A model generated the notes under the pieces. It saw only the letters and a program-made list of their open reading frames with translations. It was not told where the DNA came from and did no database searches. Both the position numbers and the translations under genes were made by a program. Positions 33,716-41,879 of a stretch of DNA of 64,000 nucleotides are shown here, piece after piece. The stretch is taken from NCBI GenBank assembly GCA_903863015.1, contig CAIPAI010000028.1, positions 1-64,000 of the forward strand. The letters are read 5' to 3'. This DNA is from an uncultured Actinomycetes bacterium (lineage in GTDB: Bacteria > Actinomycetota > Actinomycetes > Nanopelagicales > Nanopelagicaceae). Positions within the stretch are counted from its first letter, which is position 1; the number at the start of each line of letters is the position of its first letter.

Positions 33716-34347
33716 TGGGCAGCCTTTGAAGGGCTCGCAATGTGTGACTTCAGCGCCGCAACTCTCGCTCTAATTTCTTCCGTACTGCCACGTGTCAGAT
33801 CGCTACCTAGGCCTACGGCAGTTGCTCCCGCCTTCAACCACTCCCCTGCCTGTTCGGTTGAGATTCCTCCGGTCGGCACAAATTTCACAGTATTAAGTGG
33901 GCCAAGCAAAGCTTTGAGATAATTGATCCCAAGTTGGCCGGCGGGAAATATCTTGATGAATTCAGCCCCGGCCTCAACGCCAAGCAATACCTCGGTGGGG
34001 GTAAGGGCGCCCGGGAAGGGCAGCATTCCGAGTTCGAGAGAACGCTTAATTACTTCTTCTCGAGTTCCAGGAGAAACAGTAAAAATCGCTCCCGCTTCGT
34101 GAGCTTCATTTACATGTGCAATCGTATTTACGGTACCCACACCCATACTTACTTGAGATGAATATTCACGAACGATTTTCTGCCATGCGGTGGAGTTCGT
34201 AGTGACTTCGAGAGCGAGTACCCCAGCTTCGATGAGCGTTTCCACCTTGCTGCGCACCACTTCTTCAGGTCCACTTTCGCGAACGATGGCAATAATTGGA
34301 AATTCTTTGAGGGCGACAATGAGCTTCGCGGTTTGAGCACTCATCAT
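33712..34347 (-). CDS. 2-keto-3-deoxy-6-phosphosugar-acid aldolase (KDPG/KDPGal type)
   Basis: A 211-residue class I aldolase. The Schiff-base lysine is in EFIKIFPAGQLG (about 133-144), the catalytic Glu in LEVTTNS (about 45-51) and the phosphate-binding glycine turn in VPTGGIS. It splits a 2-keto-3-deoxy-6-phosphoaldonate into pyruvate and glyceraldehyde 3-phosphate. The substrate stereochemistry (gluconate or galactonate type) is not readable. It directly follows the matching kinase with no gap, reconstituting the lower Entner-Doudoroff-type branch. Confidence 0.93.
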   Translation of the reverse strand: MMSAQTAKLIVALKEFPIIAIVRESGPEEVVRSKVETLIEAGVLALEVTTNSTAWQKIVREYSSQVSMGVGTVNTIAHVNEAHEAGAIFTVSPGTREEVIKRSLELGMLPFPGALTPTEVLLGVEAGAEFIKIFPAGQLGINYLKALLGPLNTVKFVPTGGISTEQAGEWLKAGATAVGLGSDLTRGSTEEIRARVAALKSHIASPSKAAQ

Positions 34348-35313
34348 TTACCGCTTAACCCTGTAGATGCCAGCTTCGCTTAACTCATGCCGTGAAAATT
34401 GTGCAGCATCGCCATAATGTGTCTGCTTAAAGGCCGATGCGTGTACTGATGCTTCCGTAGCCAGAGCAACATCTCCGGTAACCAGATATTCCCCAAGGAA
34501 GGCACCGGTTCCAGCATCGCCAGCACCAATCGGGTCAAGAACAAAACCGTCTGCTGAAGATTCGCACTTCGATCCAGAAGAGTAAGTGATTGCTGAGTTG
34601 GTCCCTACCTCACCAATATTCCCCGTTCTTGAAGGTACTGAAATGAGTTTCACGCCCAACTCGTCCATGAGGTGTTGAGTTGCTTCATGAACGGACTTAC
34701 CCAAGTGCAGAAGGTCAGTGAGATCCTGAGGCGAGGCGAAAAGCACATCCACTTTTCCTAAAACTCGCTTGATAGCTGCAGCAGCACTCTCTCTATCCCA
34801 GAGTTTACTTCGGTAATTCACTTCAAAGCAGCGAAGTGCGCCTGGTGATGAGTCGAGAAAATCTTCAACTAACTCCGGAGAATCCTTTCCAACAGCCATC
34901 GATATGCCAGAGGAAAAGAGCGCTGCGGGCGAACCAACATGGTGAGAGAAATCAACTTCTGTTTTTGAAAGCTCTGCAAATGCCGATCCCGCACGATCGT
35001 AATGAACCGTGCTACCGCGAGGCGCTGGGCCAAGTTCTGCAAAATATAGTCCGACTCTCGCTCGAGACGGGATGATGCTCGGTTTTACTTCAAATTCACG
35101 ACAGTGGCGCAGGATACGCGCGCCGTGTTCATCATCTGGAAGGGAAGAAATCCAAGTTGAATCAATGCCCATCGCCTTGGCAGAGATGGCTACGTTCAGT
35201 TCAGCACCACCGATAGACACATTAAATGAATCGGTGCGAGAAGTTCGTTCGCCCATCGGAGGTGAAAAACGAATCATGGCCTCGCCGAAGGTGGTGAGCG
35301 AGGGCTTGCTCAT
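34348..35313 (-). CDS. PfkB-family 2-keto-3-deoxy sugar-acid kinase
   Basis: A 321-residue ribokinase-fold kinase. The N-terminal GGAELNVAISAKAMG (about 31-45) and the C-terminal DPIGAGDAGTGAFLGEY motif with catalytic Asp are diagnostic. Paired with the adjacent KDPG-type aldolase it most likely phosphorylates 2-keto-3-deoxygluconate or the galactonate epimer at C6. The start overlaps the permease stop by 4 bases. Other PfkB substrates cannot be excluded from sequence alone. Confidence 0.9.
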   Translation of the reverse strand: MSKPSLTTFGEAMIRFSPPMGERTSRTDSFNVSIGGAELNVAISAKAMGIDSTWISSLPDDEHGARILRHCREFEVKPSIIPSRARVGLYFAELGPAPRGSTVHYDRAGSAFAELSKTEVDFSHHVGSPAALFSSGISMAVGKDSPELVEDFLDSSPGALRCFEVNYRSKLWDRESAAAAIKRVLGKVDVLFASPQDLTDLLHLGKSVHEATQHLMDELGVKLISVPSRTGNIGEVGTNSAITYSSGSKCESSADGFVLDPIGAGDAGTGAFLGEYLVTGDVALATEASVHASAFKQTHYGDAAQFSRHELSEAGIYRVKR

Positions 35314-36263
35314 GTCGACTGCTGGCGTTTGGAGACGAAGACCGCGATGGCGGCAACAATGACTGCTCCTCGGAGTAAACCTTGGCTGTACTGAGAGACG
35401 CCGATCATGTTGAGGGAGTTATCGATCAGAGTTATTAGGATTGCTCCACCGATAGCGCCCACTAGCCGACCACGACCACCCATAAGCGAGACACCGCCCA
35501 GAACAACAGCGGTGATTGCAGCGAGTTCCAATCCATTTCCGGTCGTGGGGGTACCCACGCCGGCACGACATACCTGAATGATGCCTGCCGAAACCGCAAA
35601 GAGCGAGCAGAGCACCATCGACGCGGTAATCACTGGTCCACTTGCTACTCCAGACCTTCTCGCTACCTCAGGGTCGCCGCCGACAGCAAAGAGTCGAAGT
35701 GCCAATCTAGATTTCTTAAGCCAAAGTCCGAGTAATGCCAAAATAACAATTACGACAATGAAGGAGACCGGGAAGGGCCCGACGCCGTCGTAGAACTTCA
35801 CAATTACGTTGCCGGGGATACTGCCAATTCCTCTATTTGTATAGGCAAGTACTAATCCTTCGAGAATCGAGTACGTTCCCAAGGTTGCAACGAATGCGGG
35901 AACTTTAAGTTTGACAATAAGGAATGAATTAAAGAGGCCAACCCCAATACCAATGGCATAACAGAGCAGCACTGCTAACCAAAACTTATTTTCATCTCCA
36001 TTGCCGATTCCAGAGACTAAGACGGACGTTATTTTCGCTAATGCGGCTATCGAGAGATCGATTTGCCCTGCAATAACTGCAAGGAACATGCCACAAGTAC
36101 CCATGATAAGAAATGGCGTCTGACCCAAATAGTTGTTGACGTTGCCTAATGTAGCGAAGTCTTTAGAAGTCAAAGAAGCAGTAATGGTGAGCAGCGCGAT
36201 GATGATCCATACCGCAAGACCATTCGAAAAAGACTTAATGATTTTCGTTTTTAGATCATTCAT
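35310..36263 (-). CDS. Sugar ABC transporter permease (RbsC family), second copy
   Basis: A 317-residue polytopic protein of about eight to ten helices with the RbsC/XylH signature: AGQIDLSIAALAKITSV (about 65-81), VATLGTYSILEGL and the EAA-like region RRSGVASGPV followed by a glycine-rich SLMGGRGR loop. It would form the channel with the other permease at 39076-40062. Its start overlaps the ATPase stop by 8 bases. Two different permeases suggest a heterodimeric channel. Confidence 0.9.
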   Translation of the reverse strand: MNDLKTKIIKSFSNGLAVWIIIALLTITASLTSKDFATLGNVNNYLGQTPFLIMGTCGMFLAVIAGQIDLSIAALAKITSVLVSGIGNGDENKFWLAVLLCYAIGIGVGLFNSFLIVKLKVPAFVATLGTYSILEGLVLAYTNRGIGSIPGNVIVKFYDGVGPFPVSFIVVIVILALLGLWLKKSRLALRLFAVGGDPEVARRSGVASGPVITASMVLCSLFAVSAGIIQVCRAGVGTPTTGNGLELAAITAVVLGGVSLMGGRGRLVGAIGGAILITLIDNSLNMIGVSQYSQGLLRGAVIVAAIAVFVSKRQQST

Positions 36264-37824
36264 GTGTCACGCCTACAGTCGCACGGAGGACTTCAGCCTC
36301 GTTGGCGTGATCCCCAGTAAGTTCTTGTGTCATTTCTCCATCGCGCATCACAAATAGGCGGTCGGTAAGGGCCAAAATGTCTTCAATTTCCGAGCTCACA
36401 ACGATGACTGCCGTTCCGTTCCGCGCAATCTCGGAAACAATCTCAACAATTTCAGATTTCGCACCGATATCTACTCCTCGTAAAGGCTCATCAAGTAAGA
36501 GGAGTCGGGGCTTGGTTGTGAGGCATCGACCAATGACTACTTTCTGTTGATTACCTCCGGAGAGAAAGCGAACTATCTGACTAGGACCCGTAGATTTCAC
36601 ACTCAGGCGCTGAAGCATGTCATTAGAGAGCTTCTTCACCACGCTGTCGGGAATCCAAGTGATTCGGCTCAACCTGGTGACAATTGATAACACAATGTTC
36701 GATCCAATCGGCTGATCAAGCACCAAGCCCATCCGCTTACGGTCTTCAGGCACAAGAACAATTCCAGCGGCGATGGAGGTGCGAGGATTTTTAATCCGAA
36801 GTGGTTTCCCATCGATACTTACTTGCCCCGAGGTTGGAAACGCTAAACCAGCAAGGGTACGAAGAAGCCTTGAGCGACCCGAGCCAGTCATTCCCACTAA
36901 GCCCAGAATTTCACCAGGGAATAAATCGAAATCCATTGCCTTACCCTTCATGCCAGGCAAAATTAGATTCGAAACTTTTAAGATCGGCTCTCCGCTCACT
37001 GGACGATTCTCATTAATCCATTTAGGGGCAGACTTAGTTGCGATCTTTCGGCCAACAAGGGCCTCGATCATGCTCTCAGTATCCAGATTTGCCCGATCAG
37101 TGGTAATCACTTTACGACCATCACGCATGATCGTTACCTCATCAGCAATTTGCATTACTTCGTCTAAACGGTGAGTGATGTAGACGATTGCGATTCCAGT
37201 CGCCTTTAGTTTGGCTATGAGGTTGTAAAGAAGTTCAAGTTCGTCGTCACCGAGAACCGCACTTGGTTCATCAAGGATAAGGACTTTGGCATTTCGAATT
37301 AATGCTTTGGCTATCTCGACAATCTGCTGTGATGTGAGTGAAAGCGTTCCAACCAACGCGTTCGGATCGATACCCTCTGCGCCAAGGCTTCGAAGCATCT
37401 CGGTCGATTGGTCAGACATAGATTTACGATCGAGAACTGAGAGTTTGCCTGGTTCGATTCCAAGGAAGAGGTTTTCTGAAACGGTCATATGTGGAAGGAG
37501 GCTTAACTCTTGATACACAGCAACAATCCCTGCATCAAGAGCCTCACGCGGGGTTGAAAAATTGCGCGACTCTCCGCTCAGCACAATTTCTCCCGAGTCG
37601 GCTTGAAGTACACCGGAAAGAATTGAAATGAGCGTCGATTTTCCTGCGCCGTTCTGCCCTAAAAGTGCGTGGACTCTACCTGGGTACAGGTCAAAGTCGA
37701 CGTCAATGAGAGCCGGAACACCGGAGAATGATTTGCTAACACCCCTAGTGCTGAGGAGAGGAGATGAACTCCCCTCCTCAGCACCTACCGGGTGATTAGC
37801 AGAGCTTGAGCTTCTTGAGGACAT
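36256..37824 (-). CDS. Sugar ABC transporter ATPase, duplicated domains (RbsA/MglA)
   Basis: A 522-residue protein with two ATPase domains. Domain one has Walker A GQNGAGKST, signature LSLTSQQIVEIAKAL and LILDEPSAVL; domain two has a degenerate GMTGSGRSRLL loop but a good signature LSGGNQQKVVIG and LLLLDEPLRGVD. This is standard for ribose/galactose-type importers. ATG 37824 overlaps the end of the binding-protein gene by 29 bases; longer starts lie wholly inside that gene. The first codons carry a 16-bp inverted repeat, so initiation may be structure-controlled. Confidence 0.88.
   Translation of the reverse strand: MSSRSSSSANHPVGAEEGSSSPLLSTRGVSKSFSGVPALIDVDFDLYPGRVHALLGQNGAGKSTLISILSGVLQADSGEIVLSGESRNFSTPREALDAGIVAVYQELSLLPHMTVSENLFLGIEPGKLSVLDRKSMSDQSTEMLRSLGAEGIDPNALVGTLSLTSQQIVEIAKALIRNAKVLILDEPSAVLGDDELELLYNLIAKLKATGIAIVYITHRLDEVMQIADEVTIMRDGRKVITTDRANLDTESMIEALVGRKIATKSAPKWINENRPVSGEPILKVSNLILPGMKGKAMDFDLFPGEILGLVGMTGSGRSRLLRTLAGLAFPTSGQVSIDGKPLRIKNPRTSIAAGIVLVPEDRKRMGLVLDQPIGSNIVLSIVTRLSRITWIPDSVVKKLSNDMLQRLSVKSTGPSQIVRFLSGGNQQKVVIGRCLTTKPRLLLLDEPLRGVDIGAKSEIVEIVSEIARNGTAVIVVSSEIEDILALTDRLFVMRDGEMTQELTGDHANEAEVLRATVGVTHE
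37748..37784 (-). repeat. 16-bp imperfect inverted repeat after the binding-protein stop
   Basis: Arms 37748-37763 and 37769-37784 pair at 15 of 16 positions around the 5-base loop ATGAA. In the mRNA it lies 11 bases after the binding-protein stop codon and within the early codons of the ATPase gene. Such stem-loops after binding-protein genes often protect the upstream message or reduce read-through. Confidence 0.8.
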
Positions 37825-38980
37825 CAGCAGGAATTCCATCCGCTGGTAGCCATAGATCGTCAGAACACGCTGGTTGTACCCACTTGTCAATATCCATGTT
37901 GGTAAACAGCGGAACTGCAACGTTCACGAAGCTAGTCACTGGCTCGCCCTTGAGAGCTGCAACTGCAGCATCAAGGCAGAAAGCCGAGTGGCTTGGTGGG
38001 TAACCAATTGCAGCGAATTCAACATTGTTAGCCTTAGCCAACTTGAGGAATGCGTTAACTGGTTCTCCGGTCATTGGAGGAATTGGAAGCTTGGCGGCCA
38101 AGAATGCTTGGATAACGCCAATATCTTGAATTCCACTATCAGACCAAACTGCTTGGATCTTCGATCCGAACTTGGTGATCATCTGCTCGGCAACCTTCTT
38201 GCCGTCAGTTGGTGACCAGTTTGCGTATTGGCTATCCAGGATCTTGATATCTGGGTACTTAGCAAATACTTCTTCAGCAGCAGTCTTACGAGTTTCGGCA
38301 GTTGGGACGCCTGCGATACCGCTAAGCATCACAATATTGCCCTTCTTGCCGATCTTTTCGGCGATCCACTCAGCAGAGAGAGCACCGTTAAGGCGGTTAT
38401 CGCGGTCAACAGTTGCGATTGGTGCTGTTGAATCAACAACGCCGGTGCAAATGATGACTGGAATGCCCATTGCTGCCGCGCGCTCAATTGGAGCCTTCAC
38501 AGAAGGTCCCATTGGAGTGACGATAAGAGCATCAGGCTTCTTGGCGAGCAAGTCGTTGATGTCAGCAACTTGCTTATCTTCCTTGCCCATGGCACCGGCA
38601 TAGCTGATGGTTACGCCAAGCTTGGTTGCCTCGCCCTTGAGGGCTTCATCGTAGATTGTTGCCCAAGAGTTGGTTGGTCCTTGCGATGCGAATGCAATCG
38701 TGTACGGGCCATCCTTCTTGTACTTCGCGGTATCAACGGTTGTGATTCCCTTATCCGTTGGGGTGATCCCAGGATTCGTAATTCCTAGCGTTGCCCAGTC
38801 ATCAGCCCAAGCAGTAGCAAGAGCATCTGGTGCGGCGTCAGCTGCAGCAGCTGCAGTCTCGGCTGGAGCAGCTGTTTCACTCGAGGTAGAACTCGAGCAA
38901 GCAGCCAATACGATCGAGAAAGTTGCAGCGGCTGCAAATTGCCAGGATCGCTTCATTTTCAACTTCGTAACTAATTGCAT
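37796..38980 (-). CDS. Sugar-binding lipoprotein (RbsB-like type 1)
   Basis: A 394-residue substrate-binding protein for the ABC sugar importer. The signal ends LAACSSS (lipidated Cys near 28), followed by an Ala/Glu-rich linker and a periplasmic-binding-protein type 1 domain (about 85-390), with IAFASQGPTNSWA, DALIVTPMGPSVKAPIERA and GIPVIICTGVVDSTAPIATVDRDN as ribose/galactose family features. ATG 38980 has AAGGAG about 5 bases upstream. The sugar is not identifiable. A stem-loop follows its stop. Confidence 0.92.
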   Translation of the reverse strand: MQLVTKLKMKRSWQFAAAATFSIVLAACSSSTSSETAAPAETAAAAADAAPDALATAWADDWATLGITNPGITPTDKGITTVDTAKYKKDGPYTIAFASQGPTNSWATIYDEALKGEATKLGVTISYAGAMGKEDKQVADINDLLAKKPDALIVTPMGPSVKAPIERAAAMGIPVIICTGVVDSTAPIATVDRDNRLNGALSAEWIAEKIGKKGNIVMLSGIAGVPTAETRKTAAEEVFAKYPDIKILDSQYANWSPTDGKKVAEQMITKFGSKIQAVWSDSGIQDIGVIQAFLAAKLPIPPMTGEPVNAFLKLAKANNVEFAAIGYPPSHSAFCLDAAVAALKGEPVTSFVNVAVPLFTNMDIDKWVQPACSDDLWLPADGIPADVLKKLKLC

Positions 38981-39075
38981 TTACTCTCCTTCATAGTGCG
39001 TTAGGTATACCTGTCCTGCACCTATCTTTTGAACTATCAGCTCAAGGGGCTGAGCCAACATCTGGGCAGACTTAC

Positions 39076-40062
39076 TTACCGGCGGCGCCTCCAATTCCAT
39101 CGGGCCGTCTGAATTGCAACCGCCAGAATGACTACGAACCCTTTGACGAAGAGTTGTAACCACTCGGATGCGCCTGCCAGAACTATCATGTTTAGCGCTG
39201 CAGTGATGATGAGTGAACCCACCAGTGTGCGCCAAACGCCTCCTTTGCCTCCGGCAAAAGATGTACCGCCAATAACTGCTGCAGCGATTGAATCTAAGTC
39301 GTAACCTGCACCTAGGTATGAATCCACGTACCCGGCATATCCGCCCAACAAAATTCCTCCAGCGAGTGCAAAAAGACTGCTCGCAATAAAACATCCTGCA
39401 ACTACTCGGGAAACAGGTACACCTGAAACGCGAGCGGCTTCCGGGTTGCCACCTGAGGCGTAAATCCAGCGCCCGATGTAGGTGTAACGAAGCACGAAAG
39501 CAGTGGCTGCGATAACAAGTAGGCCGACGATGCTTGGCACTGGAATTCCATGCAAGTTCCCGGAACCGAGGCGGGTCAAAGCCTTCGGAATACTTCCGCT
39601 AGGGACACCTTGCGTGTACGCAGTTTGCACTCCGCCAATCAAAACAGCAGTCGCCAGCGTGGCTACGAAGGGTGGAACACGTCTCACAACGACAAGAAAT
39701 GCATTTGCAGATCCTGCGATGAGCGCAACGATGAGCGCCACGATAAGTGCCATGAGAATTTTAGATTCATCTGTTTTACAAATCTTTGCGATCAAAACCA
39801 TGCTGAGTGTAATGACGGCACCAACCGAGAGATCGATACCGGCAACTAGCAAAACAAGAGTTTGACCAGCAGCAACTACGGCCAAAATTCCGGCTTGGCG
39901 AGTCAAGTTTCCTAAATTGTCAGCTTGAAAGAATTTCGGCGCAAAGATGGCGGCCAGTAAAGCAACAAGCGCAAGACCTAGAAGCGGAGTCAGTTGACTT
40001 AAATCTACTGATGAGCGCCGCTTACTCTCTTGGGCGTCTGGAGCTACAACGGACGTGCTCAT
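39076..40062 (-). CDS. Sugar ABC transporter permease (RbsC family), first copy
   Basis: A 328-residue membrane protein with about nine helices. AGIDLSVGAVITLSMV (about 73-88), VATLATAVLIGG and AARVSGVPVSRVV are family signatures; GGTSFAGGKGG is the conserved cytoplasmic loop. ATG 40062 overlaps the M20 peptidase stop (ATGA). The last residues are basic (RWNWRRRR). The 95 bases before the binding-protein gene carry no other gene. It pairs with the permease at 35310-36263. Confidence 0.9.
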   Translation of the reverse strand: MSTSVVAPDAQESKRRSSVDLSQLTPLLGLALVALLAAIFAPKFFQADNLGNLTRQAGILAVVAAGQTLVLLVAGIDLSVGAVITLSMVLIAKICKTDESKILMALIVALIVALIAGSANAFLVVVRRVPPFVATLATAVLIGGVQTAYTQGVPSGSIPKALTRLGSGNLHGIPVPSIVGLLVIAATAFVLRYTYIGRWIYASGGNPEAARVSGVPVSRVVAGCFIASSLFALAGGILLGGYAGYVDSYLGAGYDLDSIAAAVIGGTSFAGGKGGVWRTLVGSLIITAALNMIVLAGASEWLQLFVKGFVVILAVAIQTARWNWRRRR

Positions 40063-41252
40063 GCGACCTCGCAAAAATCACGAATCAGGGCTTCATAAAT
40101 ATCCACGCTCTGCTCAAGTGCGCGAATCGAGATTCGTTCGTTGGCAGCGTGCGCGCGCTCGAGCATTCCTGGTCCGAAAGCTGGCAACGTAGGTATGCCA
40201 AGCATGCCCTGGAGCCAGCAGGCATCGGTGGTTCCTGGAAATGCGCTGAGCGGACTCTCTTCACCACGGACCTGTAGTAAGGCTTTCTGGCACGAAGCCA
40301 CAACTGGGTGCGTACTATCCACTGCCGTCGGTGGCAACCAATCCCTTGGCGCTTCTTCAAACCGGTAAGCGGCGCGCAGCCTTGGGTTTTGCTCCATCTC
40401 TTTCGCTAAGAATTTAGTTAAATCTGATTCAAAATCTGCTCGTTCCATTCCGGGAGTCAATCGGATATCAGAAGCGAATGTGGCCAGGCCTGGCACCACA
40501 CCAAAGCCGACTCCACCCGATATCAACACACCAGCATTCACCGTTGGCGATACCCCAAGATCATTCTTTGGAAAGCTGGGAGTGAATGAGTTTGCAAAGG
40601 CGAGAAGCAACTTAGACATTTCCTGCGTCGCACTCACATTTCCACGTACTTGAGACAAACTTGAATGTCCCTGATCTCCCTCGACATCGAAGAACAAATT
40701 TGCGATTCCGCGACTGACGATGTTGAGTTGATCCCAATCAGTACGCACACCCCCTGGTTCACCGATCACAATTGCATCGGCCTGCACGAGTTTCTCTTCA
40801 GCAAGGTAACGAGAACCAAACCGACTCCCGTACTCCTCATCAGCAGTAAAGACCAAAGTGAGTCGACCATTTTTCAACCCTGCGGATGCAACTCGCGAAG
40901 CGGCAATCAACATTGCGGCGACGGCGCCTTTCATGTCGCAGGTTCCAAGCCCGTACATGAAATCGCCGTCGATGGTTGCAACAAATGGATCCGTGTCCCA
41001 GCGCGCATCCCCAACTGGCTTCGTATCGAGATGGCCGCTCAAGGCCAGATGGCGACCTCCGCCGCCAAAATCAAGATCGATGAGGACGTTTGGCCTGGTA
41101 TCGAGTGCACCGACAACGATTCCGCCACCAATGCCAAGTGATTGACCAATTCCCTGGACTGCGCTGGCCATCGCTCGTTCATCTCCGGGCAAGTTGGGAC
41201 TTGGAATGGCGATGAATTCCTTGGTCATTTCGACCACGTTCAGTGCGCTCAT
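40059..41252 (-). CDS. M20-family metallohydrolase (ArgE/DapE/CPG2 type)
   Basis: A 397-residue two-domain zinc amidohydrolase that leads the sugar operon. LSGHLDTKPV holds the first metal His and Asp; GTCDMKGAVA the bridging Asp; TADEEYGSR the catalytic Glu pair; and IGEPGG the third ligand. A dimerisation domain lies between about 180 and 290. It deacylates or cleaves an N-acyl amino compound. ATG 41252 follows a GGGA-rich stretch; ATG 41264 and GTG 41276 are alternatives. Its presence suggests the imported compound may be N-acylated, an inference only. Confidence 0.87.
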   Translation of the reverse strand: MSALNVVEMTKEFIAIPSPNLPGDERAMASAVQGIGQSLGIGGGIVVGALDTRPNVLIDLDFGGGGRHLALSGHLDTKPVGDARWDTDPFVATIDGDFMYGLGTCDMKGAVAAMLIAASRVASAGLKNGRLTLVFTADEEYGSRFGSRYLAEEKLVQADAIVIGEPGGVRTDWDQLNIVSRGIANLFFDVEGDQGHSSLSQVRGNVSATQEMSKLLLAFANSFTPSFPKNDLGVSPTVNAGVLISGGVGFGVVPGLATFASDIRLTPGMERADFESDLTKFLAKEMEQNPRLRAAYRFEEAPRDWLPPTAVDSTHPVVASCQKALLQVRGEESPLSAFPGTTDACWLQGMLGIPTLPAFGPGMLERAHAANERISIRALEQSVDIYEALIRDFCEVA

Positions 41253-41268
41253 TGATCGTCCCATCCCT

Positions 41269-41283
41269 TGGAACACGGTTCCA
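41269..41283 (-). promoter_or_regulatory. 15-bp palindrome resembling an IclR operator
   Basis: TGGAACACGGTTCCA is a perfect palindrome around three central bases. Its TGGAA...TTCCA arms and 15-base length match the IclR box known from E. coli. It spans about +3 to +17 of the transcript predicted from the promoter at 41293-41321, a place where a repressor would block the sugar operon. An IclR-family gene lies at 41880-42701. Confidence 0.6.
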
Positions 41284-41292
41284 TTTCAAACA

Positions 41293-41321
41293 AATTTATT
41301 GGGATAGGGAGCGATCGTCAA
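41293..41321 (-). promoter_or_regulatory. Sigma-70-type promoter of the sugar catabolic operon
   Basis: On the minus strand TTGACG (41321-41316), a 17-base spacer and TAAATT (41298-41293) form a near-consensus promoter, about 35 bases upstream of the first gene's start at 41252. Start of transcription would be near 41286. Confidence 0.7.
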
Positions 41322-41368
41322 TGGTTTACACCCTTGGCTTTTCTACGTTCCAAGTGGTGGGACAGAAA

Positions 41369-41839
41369 TTACTCTTTGTACTGCTTTGCCCAATCAACGC
41401 CCTGCCATGACCAGAGACGAATGGGTGTCAGTTTGAAGAGCCATCGCTTCTTATCGAGAGTTGGTTCCAAGTACTTTGGTCCGTTCGGTCCTAAGTATCT
41501 AACCGACATGCGCTCTGCGATTTCGACCCACTTGCCACCAAGGTTGGGGCGTTCAACTAATTCGACTTCGCATTGCGCGATAACTTTTCGGAGTGCACCT
41601 TCTTCATCGATGGTGATCGCACAACGAGGATCATTAGCTAGGTATTCAGCCCAGGCAGATTTCATGCGAGGAACAACCCAAAAGGCATCGCCATCCCACT
41701 CGTGCCAGCAAGGAACAACGTAAGGAAACCCTTCAAGATCGTTGCAGGCTAATCGAGCAATCTTTCCTTCAGCGAGGAAACCCTCAAACTCTTCGCGCTC
41801 TAAACCGCCAATCTTGCCGCGCCAACCTTCTTCGCTCAC
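41369..41839 (-). CDS. Pyridoxamine 5'-phosphate oxidase-like FMN-binding protein
   Basis: A 156-residue split-barrel flavoprotein. The pattern FLAEGKIARLACND-EGFPYVVPCWHEWDGDAFWV (about 21-57) and DPRCAITIDEEG are typical of the PPOX-like family, which includes F420- and FMN-dependent reductases. The role is unknown; it need not be PLP synthesis. GTG 41839 has AAGGAG 5 bases upstream. It lies between the IclR regulator and the sugar operon promoter on the same strand. Confidence 0.82.
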   Translation of the reverse strand: MSEEGWRGKIGGLEREEFEGFLAEGKIARLACNDLEGFPYVVPCWHEWDGDAFWVVPRMKSAWAEYLANDPRCAITIDEEGALRKVIAQCEVELVERPNLGGKWVEIAERMSVRYLGPNGPKYLEPTLDKKRWLFKLTPIRLWSWQGVDWAKQYKE

Positions 41840-41879
41840 TTTTGCTCCTTCAATTCATGGGTGTTTATCTATCTTGCTA

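Noticed and set aside
38981-39394. 137-residue minus frame between binding protein and permease genes
   Set aside because: It overlaps the permease gene in another frame and is Arg/Cys-rich without any motif.
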